5,632 bases of DNA from BM509 sp036396915 (GTDB taxonomy: Bacteria; Desulfobacterota; Desulfuromonadia; Desulfuromonadales; Geopsychrobacteraceae): NCBI GenBank assembly GCA_036396915.1, contig DASWJX010000044.1:1-5632 (forward strand), read 5' to 3'. The translations under genes and the position numbers were made by a program. This document shows, piece by piece, positions 1 to 5,529 of the stretch (position 1 is the stretch's first letter; every line of letters starts with the position of its first letter). The notes beneath the pieces are model-generated. The model searched no databases and was not told the origin of the DNA. It saw nothing but the letters and a program-made list of their open reading frames with translations.

Positions 1-33
1 CCGGCGGCTTTTGCTGTTTTGGAGCTTAACGAT

Positions 34-621
34 ATGACGATTTTTCTGCTGATCCTGGGCGCCTATCTGCTCGGGGCGATCCCCACCGGGGTCATCCTGA
101 CCAGACTGACCGGCAAGGAGGATATCCGCCAGGCGGGCAGCGGCAATATCGGCGCCACCAATGTCTACCGGGTCGCCGGACGCACCCTGGGTGCGCTGAC
201 CCTGGTCGGTGATTGCCTGAAGGGGGTCGTGCCGGTGCTGGTCGCCGGCCAGCTCTTCGCGCTGACCGGCATCCCGTTGGCGCTGGTCGCGCTGGCCGCG
301 TTCGTCGGCCATTGCTTCCCGGTCTATCTCGGTTTCAAGGGGGGCAAGGGGGTGGCCACCGCGCTGGGGGTCTTCCTGGTGCTCTCCCCGCTGGCGATCC
401 TGGGCGCCCTGGCGGTGTTCGTGCTGGTGCTCTGGAAATGGCGCTATATCTCGCTGGCGTCGGTCAGTGCCGCCGCGGTCATCCCGCTGCTGGTGCTGGC
501 GATTGAGCGCTCCTGGCCGCTGTTCGCGGCAACCCTGGTGATCGCCGCCATCGTCATCTGGCGGCATCGCAGCAATATCGAGCGCCTGAAATCCGGCGGC
601 GAATCCCGCTTCAGCCTTTAG
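34..621 (+). CDS. plsY: Acyl-phosphate:glycerol-3-phosphate acyltransferase PlsY
   Basis: This integral membrane enzyme transfers an acyl chain from acyl-phosphate to glycerol 3-phosphate, giving lysophosphatidic acid, the first committed step of bacterial phospholipid synthesis (partner PlsX). Family motifs visible in order are GSGNIGATNVYR (residues 35-46), GHCFPVYLGFKGGKGVAT (92-109, the phosphate-binding Lys/Gly-rich loop) and RHRSNIERL (177-185) near the C-terminus. Hydrophobic stretches at about 2-22, 52-72, 74-96, 110-138 and 142-174 fit a multi-pass membrane protein, and 195 aa is normal for the family. I chose ATG at 34 because GGAG at 21-24 sits 9 nt upstream; a TTG at 19 would add five residues but has no better site. 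mltG starts 9 nt after the stop, so the two are probably co-transcribed. The promoter lies outside the window. Confidence 0.97.
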   Translation: MTIFLLILGAYLLGAIPTGVILTRLTGKEDIRQAGSGNIGATNVYRVAGRTLGALTLVGDCLKGVVPVLVAGQLFALTGIPLALVALAAFVGHCFPVYLGFKGGKGVATALGVFLVLSPLAILGALAVFVLVLWKWRYISLASVSAAAVIPLLVLAIERSWPLFAATLVIAAIVIWRHRSNIERLKSGGESRFSL

Positions 622-630
622 CGAGGGGTC

Positions 631-1620
631 ATGCGCCTTCTGTCAGCAAAATCAGCGCTATTGGCGACCACCCTGCTGGTCATCGCCGGCCTCTGCCTGC
701 TCGGCTACTGGTTTGTTCCGGTCACCCCGTCCGCCCCGGTGCTGATCGAGATCGAAAGCGGGGCAGCGCTCTCGCGGATCGCCCGCCAGCTGGAGCGGCA
801 GGGGGTGGTCCGATCGGCCGCCGCGCTCAAGCTGCTGGCCCGGCTGCGCAACCAGAGCGGCGCCGTTCATGTCGGCAGCTACCGGTTTGCCGATCCGGCC
901 GATCCGGCCGAGATCCTGGCCCGGCTGGTCAGCGGCGATGTCGAGCAGGCAAGTTTGACCATTCCCGAAGGCTTCAATCTGCAGCAGATCAGCGAGCGGG
1001 TCGCGAAGCACAAGTTCGGCGACGGCGAGCGTTTTCTGCAGCTCTGCCGCGATCCGCAATTGATTGCCACGCTCGGCATCGAAGCAGCCAGCCTGGAGGG
1101 CTATCTGTTCCCGGAAACCTACCGCTTCACCCCCGGCATCGCCGAAACCGAGCTGATCCGCATGATGGTTCAACAGCTTCTGCAACGCCTGGACAAACAA
1201 CTGCTGGGCGCCGCGCAAAAACAGGACCTCGATCGGCATCAGCTGCTGACGCTGGCCTCGATCATCGAAAAAGAGACCGGCCTGGCCGATGAAATGCCGG
1301 TTATCTCGTCGGTCTTCCATAACCGCCTGCAGCGCAACATGCCGCTGCAGACCGACCCGACCGTGATCTACGGTATTGCCGATTTCGACGGCAACCTGAC
1401 CCGCAACCATCTGACCACCCCGACCCCGTACAACACCTATCGGTTCCGGGGTCTGCCGCCCGGCCCCATCGCCAGCCCCGGCCTTGCCGCCCTGCAGGCC
1501 GCCGCCCGCCCGGCCGAGACCGACTATCTCTATTTCGTCTCGCGGGGCGATGGCCGGCATGTTTTTTCCCGCACCCTGCGGGAACACAATCAGGCGGTGC
1601 GCCGCTTCCAGCTGCAATAG
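631..1620 (+). CDS. mltG: Endolytic murein transglycosylase MltG (YceG family)
   Basis: MltG is an inner-membrane lytic transglycosylase that cuts nascent glycan strands and is thought to set their length by terminating synthesis. The protein has 329 aa: a short cytoplasmic N-terminus, one membrane anchor at about residues 9-30, an N-terminal periplasmic module (about 35-105), and the YceG catalytic domain. Diagnostic motifs are LASIIEKETG (208-217), whose glutamate E213 or E215 corresponds to the catalytic Glu218 region of E. coli MltG, VFHNRL, QTDPTVIYG (240-248), and TPYNTYRFRGLPPGPIASPG (265-284). The start is the ATG at 631, preceded by GAGGGG at 623-628. It follows plsY by 9 nt, an envelope-biogenesis pairing I recall from Geobacter-like genomes. 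Older databases call it an aminodeoxychorismate lyase-like protein, which is a misnomer. Confidence 0.96.
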   Translation: MRLLSAKSALLATTLLVIAGLCLLGYWFVPVTPSAPVLIEIESGAALSRIARQLERQGVVRSAAALKLLARLRNQSGAVHVGSYRFADPADPAEILARLVSGDVEQASLTIPEGFNLQQISERVAKHKFGDGERFLQLCRDPQLIATLGIEAASLEGYLFPETYRFTPGIAETELIRMMVQQLLQRLDKQLLGAAQKQDLDRHQLLTLASIIEKETGLADEMPVISSVFHNRLQRNMPLQTDPTVIYGIADFDGNLTRNHLTTPTPYNTYRFRGLPPGPIASPGLAALQAAARPAETDYLYFVSRGDGRHVFSRTLREHNQAVRRFQLQ

Positions 1621-1625
1621 CGGAA

Positions 1626-1654
1626 CTGATCCGCCAGCGCGTTTCTGCTATACT
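1626..1654 (+). promoter_or_regulatory. Probable promoter of the arsenosugar gene pair
   Basis: An extended -10 element, TGC followed by TATACT (1646-1654), lies just after mltG. A weak -35 candidate CTGATC (1626-1631) is 17 nt upstream of the hexamer. Transcription would start near 1661, giving a leader of about 34 nt with the ribosome site GGAGG at 1686-1690. I see no convincing ArsR-type inverted repeat across it, so arsenic control of this promoter cannot be claimed from the sequence. Confidence 0.5.
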
Positions 1655-1694
1655 CAGCCTCTATAACTTGTAATGGATCGCATCCGGAGGAATC

Positions 1695-2027
1695 ATGGCC
1701 GATTACTACCAATCCGAAGATCTGAAAAAATTTGCCGATATCGGCAAGGACGCGCCGGAACTGGCGAAAAAGTTTTTCGATTACTATGCCAGCGTGTTCG
1801 CGGAAGGGGAGCTGACCGCCCGGGAAAAAGCCCTGATCGGCCTGGCGGTGGCCCACACCGTCCAGTGTCCGTACTGCATCGAAGCCTATACCGGCTCCTG
1901 CCTGGAAAAAGGCTCCAACCTTGCGGAAATGACCGAAGCGGTGCATGTGGTCAACGCCATTCGCGGCGGGGCATCCCTGGTTCACGGCATCCAGATGCGT
2001 AAATTCGCCGAGAAAGTGTCGCTCTGA
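1695..2027 (+). CDS. Arsenosugar biosynthesis-associated peroxidase-like protein (AhpD/CMD-like)
   Basis: This is a 110-aa single-domain member of the carboxymuconolactone decarboxylase/AhpD-like fold. The core motif is C58-P-Y-C61 in VQCPYCIEAYT, preceded by the helix EKALIGLAVAHT and followed by the second conserved helix with VHVVNAIRGGASLVHGI. In AhpD itself the cysteine pair is CxxCxxxH; here the position four after C61 is Tyr65, so normal AhpD peroxidase chemistry should not be assumed. Small CMD-like proteins of this type are known as constant neighbours of ArsS (NCBI family name as in the call), and arsS starts only 4 nt after this stop, so the pair is surely one operon. The start ATG has a strong GGAGGA site (1686-1691). 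A redox role for the thiol pair beside a radical arsenic-modifying enzyme is inference; I know of no proven reaction. Confidence 0.88.
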   Translation: MADYYQSEDLKKFADIGKDAPELAKKFFDYYASVFAEGELTAREKALIGLAVAHTVQCPYCIEAYTGSCLEKGSNLAEMTEAVHVVNAIRGGASLVHGIQMRKFAEKVSL

Positions 2028-2031
2028 GACG

Positions 2032-3024
2032 ATGAGCCCTTTAATCAACAGAACCCCGGAAATCGACGGCGTGCCCCGTTTTGCCGACACGCTGGAGGAA
2101 CACGGCCTGAAGCTGGAGCGGGGCGACACCAGCACCCTGCAGCTCAACCTGGGCCTGCTCTGCGATCTGGCCTGCCGCCATTGTCACCTCTCCGCCGGTC
2201 CCCGCCGCACCGAGATGATGGACTGGCCGACCATGCGGCAGGTGATCGCCTATGCGGCGCGGGTGCCGTTCCAGACCATCGACATCACCGGCGGCGCTCC
2301 GGAACTGGTCCCCGAACTGCCGAAGCTGATAGAGGCCCTGGCTCCGCTGACCCCGCGGCTGATGCTGCGCACCAACCTGACCGCCCTGAGCCGCCCGGAC
2401 AAGCAGCAGCTGCTCGATCTGTTGCGCCGCCACCGGGTGATCCTGATCGCCTCCTTCCCCTCGATCAACAGCGGCCAGCTCGAAGCCCAGCGCGGAGGGG
2501 GGGTGATGGATGCCTCGCTGGGCATGCTCAAACAGCTCAACGGCATCGGCTACGGCGTGGCAGGCAGCGGCCTGGAGCTGCACCTGGTGGCCAACCCCTC
2601 CGGCGCCTATCTGCCCACCGATCAGGAGCAGGCGGAACGCAAGTTCAAGCGGGACATGGCGCGCAAGTGGGGGCTCTCGTTCAACCGGCTCTACCTGTTC
2701 TCCAACGCCCCGCTCGGCCGCTTTCTCGACTGGCTGCAGCAGTCGAACAACCTCACCGAGTACCTGGACCAGCTGGCCCACGGTTTCAACCCCTGCACCA
2801 TCGACGGGCTGATGTGCCGAACCCTGGTCTCGGTCGCCTGGGACGGCACCCTCTATGACTGCGATTTCAATCTGGCGGCGGACCTGCCGATGGCCGAGCG
2901 CAGAATCCATGTCAGCGAACTGACCGCGGTTCCGGAAAAGGGGCAGGCCATCGTCGTCGCCGAACATTGTTACGCCTGCACCGCCGGTTCGGGCTTTACA
3001 TGAGGCGGGGAGATAGCGACCTAG
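2032..3024 (+). CDS. arsS: Arsenosugar biosynthesis radical SAM protein ArsS, probable selenoprotein (TGA 3001-3003 = Sec)
   Basis: ArsS is a radical SAM enzyme that links the 5'-deoxyadenosyl group of SAM to dimethylated trivalent arsenic, the entry step from methylated arsenic to arsenosugars. The cluster motif is C44-x3-C48-x2-C51, and the SAM-contact strand is TGGAPEL (86-92). The C-terminal DUF3641-type domain has C255, C262 and C277, then a tail with C313-x2-C316 in HCYACTAGSGFT. The frame reaches TGA as codon 324. Read as selenocysteine it gives ...GSGFT-U-GGEIAT, 330 aa, ending at TAG 3022-3024. From memory, many relatives have Cys followed by Gly-Gly at this place, and the family is named a (seleno)protein. 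Conventional calling would stop at 3003 with 323 aa. The start is ATG 2032, 4 nt after the upstream gene; its own ribosome site is weak, suggesting translational coupling. No arsM is in the window. ArsS identity is very secure; the recoding is strongly supported but unproven. Confidence 0.9.
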
Positions 3025-3053
3025 TTCAGGTTGCCGATTGATTTTGCGCCGCC
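3001..3053 (+). promoter_or_regulatory. Bacterial SECIS element for UGA recoding in arsS
   Basis: Downstream of the TGA, GCGACCT (3016-3022) pairs without mismatch (one G-U) with AGGTTGC (3028-3034) around the 5-nt loop AGTTC. The loop has G at its second position followed by U, as bacterial SECIS elements require, and this G is 20 nt after the TGA, inside the usual 16-37 nt window. A lower stem is possible between GGCGG (3004-3008), directly after the TGA, and CCGCC (3049-3053). The hairpin overlaps the final codons and the TAG stop. Binding partner would be SelB with Sec-tRNA; neither gene is in the window. Confidence 0.8.
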
Positions 3054-3081
3054 ATCAATCCTGATGCTTTCGCAAGAAAGC

Positions 3082-3105
3082 AAAATAGGAGATGGCGTCG
3101 CCATC
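3082..3105 (-). terminator. Possible terminator of yefM-yoeB
   Basis: On the - strand GATGGC and GCCATC (3091-3096 and 3100-3105) form a 6-bp stem with a 3-nt loop that begins on the yoeB stop codon and is followed by TCCTATTTT. The stem is short and the T-tract interrupted, so this is only a candidate. The rest of the convergent gap 3025-3103 contains a small GCTTTC-GCAA-GAAAGC hairpin (3066-3081) and an inverted pair GATTGAT/ATCAATC (3036-3042, 3054-3060), neither followed by a T-tract on the + strand. I therefore see no clear terminator for arsS. Confidence 0.35.
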
Positions 3106-3358
3106 AATAATGATAACGACACTGAACGATCACGATCGTCTCGTCAACGACCTTATAGACCAGGCGATGCTCGCGGTCTATGCGACGGGACCAGTAACCG
3201 GACCAGTTGTGCTTCAACGGCTCGGGGTCGCCAATACCGTCAAAAGGCTGTCGCTTGATTTCCTTGATCAAGGTATTGATGCGTTTCAGGGTTTTTTGTT
3301 CTGTTTTCTGCCAATACAGGTAATCCTCCCAGGCATTTTCGGCCCACGAGAGCATCAT
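3104..3358 (-). CDS. yoeB: Toxin YoeB (Txe/YoeB family mRNA interferase)
   Basis: This is an 84-aa type II toxin, the same length as E. coli YoeB, which binds the ribosomal A site and cleaves mRNA during translation. The whole protein aligns by eye from the N-terminal LSWAENAWEDYLYWQ to the C-terminal CRYHY. The residues known to matter in E. coli YoeB are all at identical positions: E46 (in DPEPLKHN), R65 (in EHRLVY), H83 and Y84. It therefore looks catalytically intact, not a relic. The first of two adjacent ATG codons was chosen because it reproduces the E. coli register and gives the classic 4-nt ATGA overlap with the antitoxin stop, implying coupled translation with antitoxin made first. 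The gene is less GC-rich than the surrounding genes, in keeping with lateral transfer. Confidence 0.96.
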   Translation of the reverse strand: MMLSWAENAWEDYLYWQKTEQKTLKRINTLIKEIKRQPFDGIGDPEPLKHNWSGYWSRRIDREHRLVYKVVDETIVIVQCRYHY

Positions 3359-3609
3359 TCTTCGATTAACTCACGTCGTACCGCTTGACCGGATTCGACT
3401 TCCATGATCGCCTGATTCAAACGCGCGGCGTTTTTCGGGCTGGCCATCAGGTAGGCCGTTTCCTCATACGCCTGAAAATCCTCCAGACTGATCACTACCG
3501 CCGGTTTGCCGTTTTGCCGGGTGATCAATACCGGTTTGTGGTCATCGTTCACCTTGTCCAGGGTTTTAGCCAGGGTACTGCGGAATGCCGAATAGCTGAT
3601 GGTGTCCAT
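3355..3609 (-). CDS. yefM: Antitoxin YefM (Phd/YefM family)
   Basis: This antitoxin binds and neutralises YoeB and represses its own promoter. The protein is 84 aa. The N-terminal dimerising and DNA-binding Phd/YefM domain shows MDTISYSAFRSTLAKTLDKV, then PVLITRQNGKPAVVISLEDF (about 27-46). The C-terminal toxin-binding part has EETAYLMASPKNAARL, very close to the E. coli YefM segment, followed by a charged tail. The start is the ATG at 3609, supported by GGAG at 3617-3620 seven bases upstream; an upstream in-frame extension to 3687 would run across the promoter and operator and is rejected. The stop overlaps the yoeB start by 4 nt. The gene pair forms a compact two-gene addiction cassette. 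Confidence 0.95.
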   Translation of the reverse strand: MDTISYSAFRSTLAKTLDKVNDDHKPVLITRQNGKPAVVISLEDFQAYEETAYLMASPKNAARLNQAIMEVESGQAVRRELIEE

Positions 3610-3621
3610 AATTCTTCTCCT

Positions 3622-3660
3622 TGTACTCGACATTGTACCTGTACCTATTTTTGTACTCAA
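3622..3660 (-). promoter_or_regulatory. yefM-yoeB promoter with four-site YefM-type operator
   Basis: On the - strand, -35 TTGAGT (3655-3660) and -10 TACAAT (3632-3637) are separated by exactly 17 nt, with the transcription start expected near 3625. Four copies of TGTAC (+ strand reading) start at 3622, 3634, 3640 and 3652, a 12-6-12 spacing. They fall on the start region, the -10, the spacer and the -35. The E. coli YefM-YoeB complex recognises TGTACA cores 12 bp apart, so this fits autorepression by promoter occlusion. Confidence 0.8.
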
Positions 3661-3699
3661 GCGTTTTTTCAGGTCGCCTGGAGTCATCGAGCGTGTCGC

Positions 3700-3737
3700 A
3701 ACGGCAACGGCCGGGAATCATCCCGGCCGTTGCCGTT
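3700..3737 (-). terminator. 17-bp perfect hairpin after acuI, probable terminator
   Basis: AACGGCAACGGCCGGGA (3700-3716) is the exact reverse complement of 3721-3737, with a 4-nt loop ATCA. It starts 27 nt past the acuI stop on the - strand and precedes the yefM promoter. There is no clean T-tract on either side, so it is either a weak or factor-assisted terminator, or an RNA-end stabilising stem. Confidence 0.55.
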
Positions 3738-3764
3738 TGCTCTGCGATTTCTTCGCCAGGAAAA

Positions 3765-4763
3765 TCAGTCCCGCAGATTGACCAGCACCTTGCGCTTCAA
3801 GCGGGCCTTGAGCATGGCGTCGATCTTCTCTTCCAGCCCGTCCAGGCCGATCTCGTCGACCATCTTTTCCAGCCGCTCCGGCTTCCACTCGGCCGCCAGT
3901 TTCCGCCAGACCGCGGCCCGTTTTGCCATCGGGCATTCGGCCGAATCGATGCCGATCAGGCGCACGCCGCGCAGGATAAAGGGGAACACGCTGACCGACA
4001 GTTGGGGGGAACCGACCAGCCCGCAGCAGGTGACCACGCCGCCGTACTTGGTCGACTTGAGGGCTGCCGCCAGGGTATCGCCGCCGACGCAGTCGATCGC
4101 TCCGGCCCAGAGGGTTTTCATCAGCGGCCGCTCGCTCCCTTCGAGCACCGCGCCCCGCTCGATCACTTCGCCGGCACCGAGACCTTTCAGATGCTCGGTT
4201 TCCGAAAGCTTGCCGGTCGCTGCCGTGACCCGGAAGCCGGCCCTGGCCAGGATCGCCACCGCCAGACTGCCGACCCCGCCGGTTGCCCCGGTGACCAGGA
4301 TCGGACCCTGCTCCGGGGTGACGCCGCCGGCCATCAGCTCCTGCACCGACAGCGCCGCGGTCAGGCCGCCGGTGCCGAGCATCATGCTCTGCTTGAGACT
4401 GAGCCCGTCGGAAAGCGGTACCGCCCAGTCACTCGGCACCCGGATCATCTGGCCGAAGCCGCCGTCGGTCTCCATGCCCAGATCGTAACTGGTGACGATC
4501 ACCCGGTCGCCGGGCTGAAAGCGGCCGTCCGCGCAGGAGATCACCTCGCCGGCGGCATCGATGCCCGGCGTATGCGGAAAGTTGCGGGTCACCCCCGGGT
4601 TGCCGGTGGCGGAGAGGGCATCCTTGAAGTTCAGCGACGAATAACGGACCCTGACCAGCAGTTCGCCGGGGGGGAGCTGGTCAACGCCGCGGGTGACGAT
4701 CCGCCGGGTAAAAACCTTCTTTTCGACCTGCTGCACCTGCAGTGCCTTGAATTCCTGGGACAT
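3765..4763 (-). CDS. acuI: AcuI/YhdH-type NADPH-dependent acrylyl-CoA reductase (MDR superfamily)
   Basis: This is a zinc-free medium-chain dehydrogenase/reductase of the YhdH/YhfP quinone-oxidoreductase group; the best studied member, AcuI, reduces acrylyl-CoA to propionyl-CoA with NADPH. The 332-aa protein is of normal length. It shows the N-terminal GroES-like catalytic domain with SSLNFKDAL (42-50) and FPHTPGIDAAGEV (62-74), then the Rossmann cofactor domain with TGATGGVGS (158-166). A following AATGK is compatible with NADPH preference, and GLVGS and the C-terminal LKRKVLVNL are also typical. The start ATG has AAGGAG (- strand, 4770-4775) six bases upstream. It appears monocistronic: yefM downstream has its own promoter, and upstream lies the repeat region. 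No convincing promoter was found between 4776 and 4830. The true substrate here is not shown by the sequence; a housekeeping detoxification role is plausible. Confidence 0.93.
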   Translation of the reverse strand: MSQEFKALQVQQVEKKVFTRRIVTRGVDQLPPGELLVRVRYSSLNFKDALSATGNPGVTRNFPHTPGIDAAGEVISCADGRFQPGDRVIVTSYDLGMETDGGFGQMIRVPSDWAVPLSDGLSLKQSMMLGTGGLTAALSVQELMAGGVTPEQGPILVTGATGGVGSLAVAILARAGFRVTAATGKLSETEHLKGLGAGEVIERGAVLEGSERPLMKTLWAGAIDCVGGDTLAAALKSTKYGGVVTCCGLVGSPQLSVSVFPFILRGVRLIGIDSAECPMAKRAAVWRKLAAEWKPERLEKMVDEIGLDGLEEKIDAMLKARLKRKVLVNLRD

Positions 4764-4828
4764 GGACAGCTCCTTGCTGGGGATATTTTGTTCCGTTAAT
4801 GCGCCTTATTTCTATAGATTTTCTGTAA

Positions 4829-4865
4829 CTGTTCAGCACCCTCCCCCCCCCTTGAAGGGGAGGAG
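4829..4865. repeat. Short repeat motif, copy 1 (CTGTTCAGCACCCT plus C-tract hairpin)
   Basis: CTGTTCAGCACCCT (4829-4842) is followed at once by a C-run, TTGAA, and GGGGAGGAG (to 4865), an imperfect stem centred on TTGAA. The same 14-mer and the same hairpin type recur at 5432-5491 in the same orientation, bracketing the large palindrome. Confidence 0.75.
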
Positions 4866-5057
4866 TTTCCTCCTTGGCGTATTTTTCCATTGCTCCCACG
4901 ACAGTCACCGTTTAACCCGTTCGAGCGGTTTCATGCTCGTCGGGGCCTTTTTCGTTTTCCGCGACCACGAAGCCCAGCCCTGTTTCGGTTTATCGGACCG
5001 GCGTCCTCGAAAAAGGGTTGCGAACCCGTGCGACAGAAATAAAAAGCGTTTCTTTTG

Positions 5058-5090
5058 CTTCCTTTTCTTTGCGTCTCAAAGAAAAGGAAG
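5058..5090. repeat. Perfect 14-bp hairpin in the left arm of the palindrome
   Basis: CTTCCTTTTCTTTG (5058-5071) and its exact reverse complement (5077-5090) surround the 5-nt loop CGTCT. The arms are pyrimidine- or purine-pure apart from the innermost G-C pair and are much less GC-rich than the surroundings. Confidence 0.85.
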
Positions 5091-5199
5091 TCGGCTGCAG
5101 GGCCGAAACCCGGCGGTTCTCGTCGGTGGTCACCAGTTCTTGGCAATTGATTTCGTCGATCGATTGACGAAAACCGGCGGGTCGCGTCCCGCCAGACGC

Positions 5200-5233
5200 C
5201 TTACTTTTTGTACAAGCGCCGACAAAAAGTAAG
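5200..5233. repeat. Perfect 12-bp hairpin in the right arm of the palindrome
   Basis: CTTACTTTTTGT (5200-5211) pairs exactly with 5222-5233 around a 10-nt loop. It is the mirror counterpart of the 5058-5090 hairpin: similar in sequence, but with a different loop and several changed pairs, so both stems have kept pairing while diverging. Confidence 0.85.
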
Positions 5234-5431
5234 CAAAAAACGGCTTTGTTTATTACTGCCGCCGGGTTCCGGTGGCAGCTATCGCCATCCCACGAAATAA
5301 AGTCGGCGTGACTTCCGTTCGAGCGGAAAACGAAAAGGCCCCGGCTCGCAAGCTCACACGGGTTAAACGGTAACGGCGCTGCCATGACTGAGCCGATAGA
5401 ACAAGGAGGAAGCGGACTTGAAATCTGGTGC

Positions 5432-5491
5432 CTGTTCAGCACCCTGACATCGATGCATCACTTAACTCCCCCCTCCCTTGAAGGGGAGGAG
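5432..5491. repeat. Short repeat motif, copy 2
   Basis: CTGTTCAGCACCCT (5432-5445) recurs here; a 20-nt insert (relative to copy 1) then separates it from the C-tract/TTGAA/GGGGAGGAG stem at 5466-5491. Read on the - strand, the stem lies 38 nt past the recQ stop and could act as its transcript end, although no T-tract follows. Confidence 0.7.
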
Positions 5492-5529
5492 ATAAATTCG
5501 GAAGCAACGGGTGAATAGTTACCATTTTT

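Larger units (their letters stand above)
4867..5411. repeat. Composite imperfect palindrome (about 545 bp), MITE-like element
   Basis: The stretch reads as a long imperfect inverted repeat with its axis near 5140-5145. Matching blocks, left with right: TTCCTCCTTG 4867-4876 with 5402-5411; ACCGTTTAACCCGT 4907-4920 with 5358-5371 (perfect 14 bp); 4942-4962 with 5323-5342 (one-base length difference); 5022-5060 with 5231-5269 (imperfect); 5108-5124 with 5166-5182 (two mismatches). A perfect hairpin lies within each arm (5058-5090, 5200-5233). CCGTTCGAGCGG occurs at 4917-4928 and 5315-5326. There is no transposase gene and no recognisable protein; the open frames here are mirror images of one another caused by the symmetry. 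Together with its flanks it fills the otherwise gene-free 4776-5529. I do not recognise a named family. A non-autonomous transposable element or a large structured RNA are the likely classes. Confidence 0.75.

Noticed and set aside
1620..1634. Hairpin GCGGA-ACTGA-TCCGC as mltG terminator
   Set aside because: The stem is only 5 bp, there is no following T-tract, and it overlaps the proposed -35 region.
2025..2027. TGA of the CMD-like gene as another selenocysteine codon
   Set aside because: The protein already has full family length and the next in-frame codons show no conserved tail; the active-site positions are ordinary Cys codons.
1945..2031. Earlier in-frame start for ArsS
   Set aside because: The extension lies wholly inside the upstream gene and shows no ArsS family similarity; ATG 2032 gives the expected N-terminus.
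3050..3108. Repeated CGCCATCAAT at 3050-3059 and 3099-3108
   Set aside because: A lone 10-bp pair 49 bp apart does not support a CRISPR, att site or tandem array.
3610..3687. N-terminal extension of YefM by 26 codons
   Set aside because: It would cross the -10, -35 and operator; the ATG at 3609 has a good ribosome site and matches the E. coli YefM N-terminus.
3621..4799. Long + strand frames opposite acuI and yefM (up to 392 codons)
   Set aside because: They are antisense shadows of the real - strand genes in GC-rich DNA, with no domain similarity.
5209..5214. Perfect TGTACA in the palindrome as a distant YefM site
   Set aside because: It is a single hexamer lacking the 12-bp partner and lies inside a hairpin far from any promoter; chance is sufficient.
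4693..5442. Open frames over the intergenic palindrome on both strands, up to 179 codons
   Set aside because: Their peptides are translations of the inverted repeat (similar Lys/Phe-rich segments on opposite strands), with no recognisable domain and poor start sites.
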